Source of the DNA: Solirubrobacter sp963848475
GTDB taxonomy: Bacteria; Actinomycetota; Thermoleophilia; Solirubrobacterales; Solirubrobacteraceae
DNA: 64,000 bases
Reading direction: 5' to 3'
Assembly: GCA_963848475.1 (NCBI GenBank)
Contig: CAWKDW010000003.1
Span: forward strand, 310,001-374,000
In this document: positions 35,425-44,617 of the stretch, one piece after another
How the letters are laid out: every line of letters begins with the position of its first letter
How positions within the stretch are numbered: position 1 is the stretch's first letter
Notes under the pieces: model-generated
Seen by the model: the letters and a program-made list of their open reading frames with translations, nothing else
What the model was told of the DNA's origin: nothing
Databases searched by the model: none
Translations under genes and position numbers: made by a program

Positions 35425-38109
35425 TTACGGAGTCGTCGTCGACAGCGTGAACGTGAGCGTCTTGCTGTACGCGCCCGTGCGCAGCGCGTCGGTCGCCCCG
35501 ATGTCCTGCGCGAACGCGACCGTCACCGCGTCGTTGCTGACCGGCACGCCATAGGTCAGCAGGGTCAGCGGCGAGGCCGAGCCCGCCACCGCACCGCCGG
35601 GCGTCGCGACGCCGCCGGCGCTCGACGCCGTCGCCTTCACGGCGGACGGCAGCGAGAACGCGCCGTTGACGAGGTGACCCGTGGCCGTCGCGCTCGGATC
35701 GGCGATGCTCAGCGCGCTGTCGCCCGCGGAGGTGATCACGTTCGCCGTCGTCGACGACGTGTACGTCTTCGCCAGACCGGGCGTGAACGCGCCGAACGTG
35801 GCCGCGGTGCCGAGGGTCAGCGACAGCGTCGCGGGCACCGATCCGCCCGCCTCGCCCGTCACGTCGATGCCGTAGTCCGAGCAGCCGCCGTTGGCGTCAT
35901 AGAAGCCGCCACCGGCCAGGCCCGGGCCTGTGATCGACGGCTTGTTGCCGGCGGCCGGGGAGCCGACGTAGGCCGTGTCCCACCACTGCTTGAAGAACTG
36001 ATCGAGCTTGTTCATGCAGCCGATCGACTTGTTCGGCATCCACTGCTTGAAGATCGCGATCTCCTGCTTCGGCGAGATCGAGCCGCCGCCGTAGTCACGC
36101 TGGATCTGCTTCGACGCGGTGTCGAAGTTGGCCGGGCCCATGATCGCGCGCAACGCGATGTACCCGGTCCCCGGGCGGGTGTACGTGTTCGACGTCGAGA
36201 ACAGGCTGGCGGTCGTCGGGTTCGACGGCGCGGTGGCCCAGAACGACGAGGACGTCGTGCCGTAGTTCCCCGTCCCGTTGAAGCGCGTCACCATGCTGGC
36301 CTCGAAGGCCGCCTTGTAGGCGTCGGAGCCGACCGGGCCCGCCGCCTTGCCGGCGATGTCGGCGTCGTAGTAGTACTCCGAGATCGTCGCGTAGCCCTCC
36401 TTGAAGAACGTGTTGCGATGCTCGTCGTAGGAGACGTTGTCGCCCCACCACTGGTGGTAGTTCTCGTGGCTGAAGGTCCGCGCGTTGTTGCCGATCGAGC
36501 CGCCGACGAACACGATCTTCGTCTGCATCTCCTCCTCGAAGGAGGCGCTCGGCAGGGCGACGATGATGCCGTTGGCGTTGAACGGGAACGGACCGCTGAA
36601 CTGCTCCTGGAAGTGCGTGATGTCTTCCTGCATGTCCATGATGACCTTGTTGGTCGCCTTGCGGGAGGCCGTGATGTTCGGGCTCTGGTACTCGTAGTAC
36701 AGGACGTCGCCGGCGGTGGCCATGCGGACGCTGGACTCGAAGTGGCCGACGCTGTTCTCGATCAGGTAGGAGTTGATCGGCTCGGCCGAATGCCAGTTGA
36801 ACGTGCGCGAGCCACCCGTCGGGTAGTTCGCGTCCGGCGGGTTGATGACCGTCGAGACCAGCCGCCCGTTGCCGATGAAGACGCGGTTCTGGTCGTCCGG
36901 CAGCGCCGGGTCGTAGTTGACCGTCGAATGGAAGTCGTACGTCGGCTTGGAGGCCGTGTAGTCGTTGAACGGCAGCCACGCCATCGTGCCGGAGGGCTCG
37001 GTGGTGACCATGGCGCCGTCGCCGACGGGGTTGTTGTTGCGGAACCAGCCCTCGCTGCCGAGCGACGGGTTCGGGCGCACGCCGGGACGGCCGACGTAGT
37101 TGACGACGACCTTGAAGTCGGTCCCGCTGGGGATCGGCGTCGCGGGCGTGATCACGAGCTTGGTCGGGAAGCACGGCTGGTTGGCCGTCGACGCGTTCGA
37201 GCTCGTCGACGCGCAGGCCGGCGGGTTCGGGTTGGTCGAGTTGATCGGGATCGTCAGGCCGGTGCGGTGCGCGAGCGGATCGGGATCGTCCTGGCCGTTC
37301 GGGTCACCCGGGTAGGTCGGCTGGACCTGCTTGAAGGTCGCCGGCACGCCGTCGACGGTGATCGACGTGACCGTCATGTCCGGGCCGGGCGTCGTCGTGC
37401 TGGTGACGCCGTTCTTGGCGTCGAAGTCGTAGCTGAAGTCGGTCAGGCACTGGGTCGAGCGCTGCATGTGCTCGACGTGGTTGCCCGGCATGAACACGTT
37501 CGCGACCGCGTCGTAGACCGTGAAGATGTCGGTGTGCAGGCTCAGGTAGCCGCCGTTGCCGAGCTCGGGCCAGACGCGCGTCCCCGGCTTGGCCAAGGTG
37601 TGCGCGCCGGAGCTGCAGGTCTCGGCCGCCGCGGAGTGCGCCGTGGCCTTCGCCGCGAGGTAGGGCTTGATCGCCTCCTTGCCACGGACCGGGATGCCGC
37701 CACCGACCAGGAGGTCCTTGGCAGCCGTGGCGCAGCCCATCGCGCCGGCGTCGCCGTCGCCCTTGGGCGTGCAGGCGGACAGGTAGTAGTTGCCCTTGGA
37801 CAGACCCGAAGGGAGCTTGACGACGACGCTGTAGTCGGCCACGGCCTTGGCGGGCACGCTGACCGTCGTGGTGCCGACGACGCGCGCCTTCATCCCGGAG
37901 CGCATCAGACGCACGGTGACCTTCGCGCTCCGCGCGGCGGCCGTGTCGTTGTGGACCGAGCCCGAGAGCTTGCCGGCCTTCGCGCCCGCCTTCAGCGAGC
38001 TCAGTGTCGTGACCGACACCGTCGGCGCGGCGAGCGCCGGGGAGGCCGCGAGCCCCACCAGCCCAACCGCCAGTAACGACGCGCCACCGGCGCGCAACCT
38101 ATCGACCAT
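35425..38109 (-). CDS. Secreted M1-family (gluzincin) metallopeptidase, copy 1, with STTTP domain
   Basis: ATG at 38109 gives a signal peptide (MVDRLRAGGASLLAVGLVGL...ALA). Residues about 30-140 are an Ig-like module; then the M1 N-terminal beta domain; then the catalytic domain with SASFEEEMQTKIVF (the GxMEN-equivalent region), the zinc motif FSHENYHQWWGDNVSYDEHR and the third ligand Glu in TFFKEGYATISEYYY. Cys residues recur (YLSACTPKG, GCSDYG). The last 120 residues are the shared C-terminal domain. 894 residues with an intact frame. Probably a surface or secreted aminopeptidase-like enzyme. Tandem paralogue at 38263-40903. Confidence 0.88.
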   Translation of the reverse strand: MVDRLRAGGASLLAVGLVGLAASPALAAPTVSVTTLSSLKAGAKAGKLSGSVHNDTAAARSAKVTVRLMRSGMKARVVGTTTVSVPAKAVADYSVVVKLPSGLSKGNYYLSACTPKGDGDAGAMGCATAAKDLLVGGGIPVRGKEAIKPYLAAKATAHSAAAETCSSGAHTLAKPGTRVWPELGNGGYLSLHTDIFTVYDAVANVFMPGNHVEHMQRSTQCLTDFSYDFDAKNGVTSTTTPGPDMTVTSITVDGVPATFKQVQPTYPGDPNGQDDPDPLAHRTGLTIPINSTNPNPPACASTSSNASTANQPCFPTKLVITPATPIPSGTDFKVVVNYVGRPGVRPNPSLGSEGWFRNNNPVGDGAMVTTEPSGTMAWLPFNDYTASKPTYDFHSTVNYDPALPDDQNRVFIGNGRLVSTVINPPDANYPTGGSRTFNWHSAEPINSYLIENSVGHFESSVRMATAGDVLYYEYQSPNITASRKATNKVIMDMQEDITHFQEQFSGPFPFNANGIIVALPSASFEEEMQTKIVFVGGSIGNNARTFSHENYHQWWGDNVSYDEHRNTFFKEGYATISEYYYDADIAGKAAGPVGSDAYKAAFEASMVTRFNGTGNYGTTSSSFWATAPSNPTTASLFSTSNTYTRPGTGYIALRAIMGPANFDTASKQIQRDYGGGSISPKQEIAIFKQWMPNKSIGCMNKLDQFFKQWWDTAYVGSPAAGNKPSITGPGLAGGGFYDANGGCSDYGIDVTGEAGGSVPATLSLTLGTAATFGAFTPGLAKTYTSSTTANVITSAGDSALSIADPSATATGHLVNGAFSLPSAVKATASSAGGVATPGGAVAGSASPLTLLTYGVPVSNDAVTVAFAQDIGATDALRTGAYSKTLTFTLSTTTP

Positions 38110-38153
38110 CCATGTCAGAAAACCCCTCGTGCGCGGGCGCGCAGAACGCCCTG

Positions 38154-38178
38154 AGACCCAATCTTCCGCAGCCTTCCA
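38154..38178 (-). promoter_or_regulatory. Conserved upstream element of peptidase copy 1
   Basis: On the minus strand TGGAAGGC, 8 bases, then ATTGGGTCT lie 45-69 bases before the start codon. The same pair, spaced by 9 bases, occurs at 40935-40960 before copy 2. Either a promoter/operator or simply retained from the duplication. Confidence 0.4.
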
Positions 38179-38205
38179 AGCACGACATGGGGTAACCGTG
38201 AGAAA

Positions 38206-38239
38206 CGCCCCGGTGTGGAGAGAAATCCACACCGGGGCG
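38206..38239 (-). terminator. Intrinsic terminator after peptidase copy 2
   Basis: CGCCCCGGTGTGGA and its perfect complement (14 bp) flank a 6-base loop, 24 bases past the stop at 38263. On the minus strand the stem is followed by TTTCTC. The strongest terminator in the window; it also separates the two tandem peptidase genes. Confidence 0.7.
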
Positions 38240-38262
38240 TGAGTCCTACAAACTGCTGCTGG

Positions 38263-40903
38263 CTACGGCGTCGTGGTGCTCAGCGTGAACGTGAGCGTCT
38301 TGCTGTACGAGCCGGTGCGGAGGGCGTCATTCGCCCCGATGTCCTGCGCGAACCCGATCGTGACCGAGTCGTTGCTGACCGGGCCGGTGTAGCTCAGCAG
38401 GGTCAGCGGCGAGGCCGAACCCGCGACCGTGCCGAGGCCGGCCGAGGTGCCGAGCGGGCTGGTGGCCGAGGCCTTCAGCGCCGACGGCAGCGAGAACGCG
38501 CCGTTGACCAGGTGGCCGGTGGCCGTCGAGCTCGGGTCAGCGACGCTCAGCGCCGAGTCGCCCGCGGTCGAGATGACGTTGGCCGTGGTCGACGACGTGT
38601 ACGTCTTCGCCAGCGCCGGGGTGAAGAAGCCGAACGCGGCCGGAGTGCCGAGCGTCAGGCTCAGCGTCGCGGGCACGGAGCCGGCCGGCGTGGTGGTCGC
38701 GTCGACCCCGTAGTCCGAGCAGCCGCCGTTGGCGTCATAGAAGCCAGGGCCGGCCAGGCCCGGGCCCGTGATCGACGGCTTGTTGCCGAGCGTCGGGGAA
38801 CCGACGTACGCCGTGTCCCACCACTGCTTGAAGAACTGGTCGAGCTTGACCGCGCAGCCGTAGCGTCTGGTTCGGCATCCACTTCTTGTAGATGGCGATC
38901 TGCTGCGGCTGGGTGATCGAGCCACCACCGTACGTCGTCTGGATCTCCTGGCCGGCCTTGTCGAAGTTGGCCTTGCCGAGGATCTGACGCAGCGCGATGT
39001 AGGACCGGCCGGAGCGGGTGTAGGTCTGGCTGCCGAACAGGTTCGCGTTCGTCGGGTTCGACGGCGCGACGTTCCAGTTGTTGGCGCTGCTGCTGTTGTA
39101 GGTGTTGTTGAAGCGGGTGATCAGGCTGTTGTCGAACGCCAGGTCACCAGCGGGTGTGCCGAGGCCGCCGGCGTTGTTCGCGGCCGTGCGTGCGCTGTTG
39201 TAGCCCTCGGACAGGTCCGCCATGCCCTCCTTGAAGAAGGTCCGCTCGTACTTGTCCTCGGAGACGCTGTCGCCCCACCACTGATGCATGTTCTCGTGGT
39301 GCAGCGTGCCGAGGCTGATCGTGCCGCCCTGGAACGTGATCTTGGTCTGCATCTCCTCGGCGAAGCTCACCGACGGCAGGCCGATGATCACGCCGTTCGC
39401 GTTGAACGGGAACGGCCCGTTGAACGTCGCCTGGAAGTTCATGATGTCTTCCTGCATGGCCAGGATCGCCGCGTTGGTGACCTTGCGCGAGGCGGTGATC
39501 CCGGAAGCCTGGAAGTGGTTGAAGAGAACACCGCTGGGGGCCAGGAACTCGGTCTTGTCGTAGTTGCCGACGCTGTTCTCGACGAGGTAGTTCGCGATCG
39601 GCTCGGCCGACAGCCAGTGCCACGTGCGCGAGCCGCCGGGGAAGTTGGCGTCCACGGGGTTGTCGGTGAAGCCGACCAGGCGGCCGTTGGAGATCGCCGT
39701 GCGGCCGGTGCCGGTCGCCGAGTCCCAGTTGGTGGTGGTCCAGAACTCGTACGTCGGCTTGACCGTCGGGTGGTTGTTGAGCGGCATCCAACCCATCGTG
39801 CCGACGGGCTCGGTGGTGATGAAGCCGCCGTCGCCGACCGGGGAGTTGTTGCGGAACCAGCCCTCGGTGAGGCCGTCACCGTCGACGTGGACGCCGGGGC
39901 GGCCCGTGTAGTTGACGACGACCTTGAAGTCGCTGCCGGCCGGGATCGGCGCCGACGGCGTGATCACGAGCTTGTTCGCGGGGCACTGCACGCCCTGCTG
40001 CGCGGCGGAGTTGCTGATCGGCGCGCAGGCCGGCGGGTTGGGGTTGCTCGCGTTGACCGGGTTCGAGTTCGACGCGGCGTGCGCCAGCGGGTCAGGATCG
40101 TCCTGGCCGTTGGGGTCACCCGGGTACGTCGGCTGCTTGAACGTGAAGGTCGCCGGCTGGCCGTTGATCGTGATCGACTCGACGGACAGGTTCGGACCGG
40201 GCACGGTGGTGCTCGTGACCGCGTTCGTGCGCTCGAAGTCGAGGCTGAACTCGGTCAGGCACTGCGTCGCCTTCTGCTGCAGGTCGACGTGCGTGCCCGG
40301 CAGGAAGAGGTTCGACGGCGCGTCGTAGACGAGGTTGACGTCGGTGTGGACGCTGGTGTAGCCGGTGTTGCCCGTCTCCGGGTACAGCCGGGAGCCGGGC
40401 TTGGCCAGCGTGCGGCCGCCGGCGCTGCAGGCGGGGGCCTGCGAGATCCTGGCCAGCGCGGAGGTCGTGGCCGTGCCGCGGACCGGGATGCCGCCCTTGA
40501 TCAGGACGTCCTTCTGCGCCGTCGCGCAGCCGAGCTCGCCCGCGCCGGTGCCCTTGGGGGTACAGGCGGAGAGGTAGTAGTTGCCCTTCGTAAGACCCGC
40601 CGGGAGCTTCACGGCGACGCGGTAGCCGGTCGCGCTGTGCGCGGCGACCTTGACGGTCGTGCGGCCGACCACGCGCGCCGGCGTGCCACGGCGCATGATC
40701 CGCACCGTCACCGCGCTCTTTGCCGCGCGAGAAGAGTCGTTGACGACCTTGCCCGACAGTGTTCCGGCGGTCGCGCCCTTCTTGAGCGAGCTCACCGCCG
40801 AGACGGATACGCCTGAGGCGGCGAGCGCAGGCGAAGCCGCCAGGCCCATCAACCCGACCGTAATCAGTGACGCGCCAACGGCGCGCACCCTTCCAACGTC
40901 CAT
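38263..40903 (-). CDS. Secreted M1-family metallopeptidase, copy 2, with STTTP domain
   Basis: ATG at 40903 with GGAAGGGG upstream; signal peptide MDVGRVRAVGASLITVGLMG. Same layout as copy 1: Ig-like module (VSAVSSLKKGATAGTLSGKV), M1 domain with SVSFAEEMQTKITF, zinc motif LHHENMHQWWGDSVSEDKYE and Glu in TFFKEGMADLSEGYN, then the shared C-terminal domain ending TLTFTLSTTTP. A one-base insertion near 38868 (between WMPNQTL and KLDQFFKQWWDTAYVGS) breaks the frame; length 2641 bases agrees. About 879 residues. Both copies keep all zinc ligands, so both are probably active; different substrates or regulation are likely. Confidence 0.87.
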
Positions 40904-40934
40904 GTCGACCCCTTCCGTGCGGGCGCGTGGCCCA

Positions 40935-40960
40935 AGACCCAATGGCCTCGAAGCCTTCCA
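40935..40960 (-). promoter_or_regulatory. Conserved upstream element of peptidase copy 2
   Basis: Minus-strand TGGAAGGC, 9 bases, ATTGGGTCT, at 32-57 bases before the start codon; counterpart of 38154-38178. GC-rich CGCGCCCGCAC follows in both copies. Confidence 0.4.
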
Positions 40961-40990
40961 GAGTCGAAATGGAAAGGCAATGAGATCGCG

Positions 40991-42205
40991 TTAGCCGGCC
41001 AGCACTCCTAGCCATTCGGGTGGTGCCGCGAGCACCTCGATTTCCCTTGCCCCGCGCCATTTGGCGAGGCGCTCGAGCTCGCGCCGGATCGCTTTCGGCA
41101 AGCGCTTCCCACGAGGGACTCGCGGCTCGGCGAAGACCTCGCGAGCGACCAGGACGTTGCGCTTGCGGTCCATCGCCAGGTCGATGCGGGCGACGAGGCG
41201 GTCGCCGTCGAGCACCGGGAGCACGAAGTAGCCCCAGCGCCGCTTGGCCTGCGGCGTGTAGATCTCGAGCCGGTGCGAGAACCCGAACAGGGCCTCGGTC
41301 CGCGCACGGTCGCAGAGCAGGTTGTCGAACGGCGAGAGCAGCGCCGTCCGTGGCGCGAAGTCCGCGGCGAGCGTCTCGAGGTCGTCGGCGTTGATCCACC
41401 AGTCGTCACCCAGGCCGTCGACCTCGATGCGCTCGACCAGACCGTCCTTTTCGAGGGCTTCGAGCACCTGCGGGAGGTGCGGGTAGCGGCCGCGCGTGAA
41501 ATGCGCGCGGATGTGCGGGATACGGCCGGCGCCGAGCGCTCTGATGGCGTGCGGCGCCGCGCGACGGGTGACCTCCTCGTCGCTCAGCGCATCTTGGGGC
41601 GCGTCTTGGGGCAGGCAGCGCTCCATCAGGTCCCAGACGCGCACGGCACCCTCGCGGCGGGAGACGCCCACGTTCCCGCGCACCCACATCTGGTTGAGCA
41701 TGCGGGCGACGTTGTGCACCGGCGTCCAGCCGTCGTTACGGGACTCCACACCGGCGGCGGCGCGATCCTCGATCTGGCGCGCGCGCAGGGGGCCCTCCGC
41801 GGCCAGGCGCTCGAGGATGTGCGCACGGAAGTCGGCCTCCGTGTCCCACCACGCGTTGTGGTGCGATCGCCACACGCCGCGGCTTGGCAGCTGCATCGCG
41901 TAGCGGAAGAGCGGGAGGTCCTCGGCGAGCACGAAGGACGCCTCGTGAGCCCAGTACTCGAACAGCGCGCGCTGCTCGTACGCGAGTTGCTCGAACGTGG
42001 CCTCGTCGAACGCCCCGTGGCGGCTGAAGAGCACCAGGAGGTGCGAGCGGGCGACGACCGCCGTCGGATCGAGCTGCAGACAGCGCAGGGCGCGCGCGGT
42101 GTCGAGCAGGTCCTGGGCGGTGGCCTTGCCCTTGGGTGCCGGCCCCGCGAGCCGCTGGTTGCGGATGGCGAGCCTGCGGATGGCGGCGGGGTCGACGCGG
42201 AGCAC
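40991..42205 (-). CDS. YcaQ/AlkX-type winged-helix DNA glycosylase
   Basis: 404 residues from 42205. The HTH_42 (DUF1006) family pattern is clear: RRLAIRNQRLAGP, ALRCLQLDPTAVVARSHLLV (family LQIDxVxVVxRxHxL), YWAHEASFVLAEDLPLFRYA, MLNQMWVRGNVGVSRREGAV, LLSPFDNLLCDRARTEALFG and RRWGYFVLPVLDGDRLVARI. These proteins unhook DNA interstrand cross-links or excise alkylated bases; related AlkX/AZL enzymes protect antibiotic producers. Cytosolic. No toxin or biosynthetic gene is directly adjacent, but a drug-type ABC exporter lies just upstream. Confidence 0.88.
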   Translation of the reverse strand: MLRVDPAAIRRLAIRNQRLAGPAPKGKATAQDLLDTARALRCLQLDPTAVVARSHLLVLFSRHGAFDEATFEQLAYEQRALFEYWAHEASFVLAEDLPLFRYAMQLPSRGVWRSHHNAWWDTEADFRAHILERLAAEGPLRARQIEDRAAAGVESRNDGWTPVHNVARMLNQMWVRGNVGVSRREGAVRVWDLMERCLPQDAPQDALSDEEVTRRAAPHAIRALGAGRIPHIRAHFTRGRYPHLPQVLEALEKDGLVERIEVDGLGDDWWINADDLETLAADFAPRTALLSPFDNLLCDRARTEALFGFSHRLEIYTPQAKRRWGYFVLPVLDGDRLVARIDLAMDRKRNVLVAREVFAEPRVPRGKRLPKAIRRELERLAKWRGAREIEVLAAPPEWLGVLAG

Positions 42206-42268
42206 CGCCGCAGATTACGGCCCGCGCGGCGGCAGCGCGCTAGCGCCCGCCCCATGCGGCGACGGCTT

Positions 42269-42290
42269 GGAGCTCGCTCCGCGGAGCTCC
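42269..42290 (-). terminator. Short hairpin after the ABC permease
   Basis: GGAGCTC and GAGCTCC flank 8 bases, six bases beyond the permease stop at 42296. Seven-bp stem, no T-run; weak terminator candidate. Confidence 0.35.
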
Positions 42291-42295
42291 TCGGC

Positions 42296-43033
42296 TCAGC
42301 GCCGCCGGAACAGATACGCGGCGCCCGCGCGGCCGATCACGATGCCCGCCGCGCACCACGCGATCGCGAACATCCACGCGTTGCCGACCGGTGTGTCGAG
42401 CATCAGCGCGCGCAGCGTGTCGGCGATCGGCGTGACGGGCTGGTGGTCGGCGACCCACTGCAGGCCGCCGGGCATCGTGTCGACGGGAACGAAGGCACTC
42501 GACAGGTACGGGGCGAAGGCGGCGACGAAGGTCGCCGCGGTGGCGGCCTCGACGCTGCGGGCGAGCAGGCCGAAGCACGCGCCCAGCCACGAGATCGCGG
42601 TCATCAGGGCGAGCAGCAGCGCGGCGGCCGCGAGCCAGTGCGTGAGGTCGGCGACGGGGCGGAAGCCGGCGAGCAGCGCGACCGCGAGCACCAGCAGCGT
42701 CGAGACGGTGTTGCGGGCGACGCTGGCGGCGACGTGGCCGGTGAGCACGGCGGCGCTCGAGATCGGCAGCGTCCGGAAGCGGTCGACGACGCCGGTGGTC
42801 ATGTCGAGCGCGACGGCGGTCGCGGTGCCCGCCGAGCCGAAGCCGACGCACAGCACGATGATCCCGGGCACGACGTAGTCCACGTAGCGGCCGCTGGTGT
42901 CGATCGCGCCGCCGAAGACGTAGACGAACATCAGCATGATCGAGATCGGCAGGAAGATCGCGGTCAGCAGCGCGTCGACGCTGCGGACGCTGTGGCGCAG
43001 GCTGCGCCCGATGAAGGTGATCGAATCGGTCAT
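42296..43033 (-). CDS. ABC-2 type transporter permease
   Basis: ATG at 43033 overlaps the ATPase stop (ATGA). About six TM helices: LTAIFLPISIMLMFVYVFGG, YVDYVVPGIIVLCVGFGSAG, LLALMTAISWLGACFGLLAR and FVAAFAPYLSSAFVPVDTMP. Includes the DrrB-like loop GVVDRFRTLPISSAAVLTGH. 245 residues. Forms a drug- or lipid-type exporter with the upstream ATPase. Confidence 0.88.
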   Translation of the reverse strand: MTDSITFIGRSLRHSVRSVDALLTAIFLPISIMLMFVYVFGGAIDTSGRYVDYVVPGIIVLCVGFGSAGTATAVALDMTTGVVDRFRTLPISSAAVLTGHVAASVARNTVSTLLVLAVALLAGFRPVADLTHWLAAAALLLALMTAISWLGACFGLLARSVEAATAATFVAAFAPYLSSAFVPVDTMPGGLQWVADHQPVTPIADTLRALMLDTPVGNAWMFAIAWCAAGIVIGRAGAAYLFRRR

Positions 43034-43935
43034 GTGAGCGAGAGGAAGACGTCGTCGAGGGTGGGCCGGTGCAGCTCCAGGCGCTCCGCGGGGATGCCCC
43101 TCGCCGAGAGGGCGTCGAGCGCGCGTCGAACGTCCTCGGCGCCGTCGGCGGGGAGGCGCAGGCTGAGCCGCTCGTCGCTCGTCTGGCCGTCGAGCAGCGC
43201 CGTCGCGGCTTTGAGCGTGTCCGCGTCGGCGAAGAACAGCTCGACCGTCTCGTCCGCGATCCGCGCCTTGAGCTCGGCGGCGGTGCCTTCGGCGGCGATC
43301 CGGCCGTTGCTCACGACCGCGATCCGGTCGGCGAGACGATCGGCCTCTTCCAGATACTGGGTCGTCAGCAGGATCGTGGTGCCGTCCGCGGCGAGTTGCA
43401 TGACGGCGTCCCAGACCGCGGCGCGGCTGCGCGGGTCGAGGCCCGTCGTCGGCTCGTCGAGGAAGATCACCTGCGGGCGCGAGATCAGGCTCATCGCCAG
43501 ATCGAGACGCCGGCGCATGCCGCCGCTGTAGGTCGCGACACGGCGGTCCGCGGCCTCGCTCAGGTCAAGGCGCTCGAGCAATTCGGCCGTACGGGCCCGC
43601 TGCTCGCCGCGGGGCAGCTTGCGCAGCCGCGCCATCATCCGCAGGTTCTCGGCGCCCGTGAGCAGGCCGTCGACCGCCGACTCCTGAGCGGTCAGGCTGA
43701 TCGCCTCGCGGACGTTGCGCGGGCTTTCGACCACGTCGTGGCCGGCGACCGTGGCGCTGCCGCCGTCGGGAGCCAGCAGCGTCGCCAGTATGCGGACCGT
43801 GGTCGTCTTCCCGGCGCCGTTCGGGCCGAGCAGCGCGAACACCTCACCAGCCTCGATCCGGAGGTCGAGTCCCTCGAGGACCTGCGTCGCCCCGAAGGCC
43901 TTCGTGAGGCCCCGTGCCTCGATAGTGTATGCCAT
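43030..43935 (-). CDS. ABC transporter ATP-binding protein, DrrA-like
   Basis: Starts at ATG 43935 (MAYTIEARGLTKAFGAT) or two codons earlier at 43941; both lie inside the operator and neither has a Shine-Dalgarno, so the mRNA may be leaderless. Walker A LLGPNGAGKTTTVRI, signature TYSGGMRRRLDLAMSLI, Walker B VIFLDEPTTGLDPRS and H-loop-type residue in ILLTTQYLEEADR (Gln where His is usual, as in DrrA proteins). The C-terminal 80 residues match the DrrA extension. Energises the permease encoded next; probably drug or xenobiotic export, induced through the adjacent TetR. Confidence 0.9.
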   Translation of the reverse strand: MAYTIEARGLTKAFGATQVLEGLDLRIEAGEVFALLGPNGAGKTTTVRILATLLAPDGGSATVAGHDVVESPRNVREAISLTAQESAVDGLLTGAENLRMMARLRKLPRGEQRARTAELLERLDLSEAADRRVATYSGGMRRRLDLAMSLISRPQVIFLDEPTTGLDPRSRAAVWDAVMQLAADGTTILLTTQYLEEADRLADRIAVVSNGRIAAEGTAAELKARIADETVELFFADADTLKAATALLDGQTSDERLSLRLPADGAEDVRRALDALSARGIPAERLELHRPTLDDVFLSLT

Positions 43936-43959
43936 ACACATCAGTGTACGTCATACACT
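43925..43959. promoter_or_regulatory. Tandem TetR operators
   Basis: Two 15-base dyads: GTGTATG-C-CATACAC at 43925-43939 (perfect) and GTGTACG-T-CATACAC at 43944-43958 (one mismatch; extends to 17 with A/T ends). Centres are 19 bases apart. They fill the gap between the divergent ABC and TetR genes and cover the ABC start codon, so binding would block both. Confidence 0.8.
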
Positions 43960-43965
43960 TGCCGG

Positions 43966-44607
43966 ATGGCAAGGGGCCTCAACGTCGATCTGGTCGTGAC
44001 CGCCGCGACGGAGCTGGCGGACGAGTCCGGCCTCGCTGCCGTGACGATGGCCGCGGTCGCCAAGCGCTGCGGCTTCACGACGATGTCGCTCTACCGGCAC
44101 GTGTCGGGCAAGGACGAACTCGTGCGGCGGATGCTCGAATCCGCGCTCGGCATCGCGCCGGCGCTGGGGACGACCGACTGGCGCGAGGGTCTTACACGTT
44201 GGTCGCGCGAGCTGCTCGAGATCCTCGACCGCCACCCGTGGGGGGTCGATGTGCCGATCTCCGGGATGCTCGGGACCGCTGCGCAGCTGTCCTGGCTCGA
44301 TCGCGGGCTCGAGGCGCTCGCCTCGACCGGTTTGGATGAGGGTCCAAAGGCCGAACTCGTCCTACTGGTCAACGGCTACGTGTTCTGGGCCGCGCGGCTG
44401 CGCTTCCAGGTGCCCGACGACGACACGATCCAGGTGGTCCCGCCAGGCTTCGACCTCTCGGACTTCCCGTCACTGTCGCGCGCCCACGCGGCCGGGATCT
44501 TCGAGGACGAGGAGACCACCCGTGACGATGACTTCACCTTCGGCCTCGAGCGCGTCCTCGACGGGATCGCGGTCCTGATCGACCGCGGGCGAGACCGGGG
44601 CGCGTAG
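43966..44607 (+). CDS. TetR-family repressor
   Basis: ATG at 43966. The N-terminal HTH is VTMAAVAKRCGFTTMSLYRHV (about residues 25-46), followed by SGKDELVRRMLESAL. The ligand domain (WGVDVPISGMLGTAAQLSW, LVLLVNGYVFWAARLRFQVP) is TetR_C-like. 213 residues. It is divergent from the DrrA-like exporter across two matching operators, so it very probably represses that exporter and itself and is released by a drug-like ligand. Ribokinase follows 10 bases downstream. Confidence 0.9.
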   Translation: MARGLNVDLVVTAATELADESGLAAVTMAAVAKRCGFTTMSLYRHVSGKDELVRRMLESALGIAPALGTTDWREGLTRWSRELLEILDRHPWGVDVPISGMLGTAAQLSWLDRGLEALASTGLDEGPKAELVLLVNGYVFWAARLRFQVPDDDTIQVVPPGFDLSDFPSLSRAHAAGIFEDEETTRDDDFTFGLERVLDGIAVLIDRGRDRGA

Positions 44608-44617
44608 GCTGCCACCG

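Noticed and set aside
35674..38076. 800-codon plus-strand frame opposite peptidase copy 1
   Set aside because: Arg/Asp/Val shadow text; the opposite strand has signal peptide, zinc motif and shared tail.
35500..40900. Tandem peptidases considered as a recent mobile duplication
   Set aside because: No flanking repeats, transposase or target-site duplication; the copies have diverged substantially, so an old duplication is more likely.
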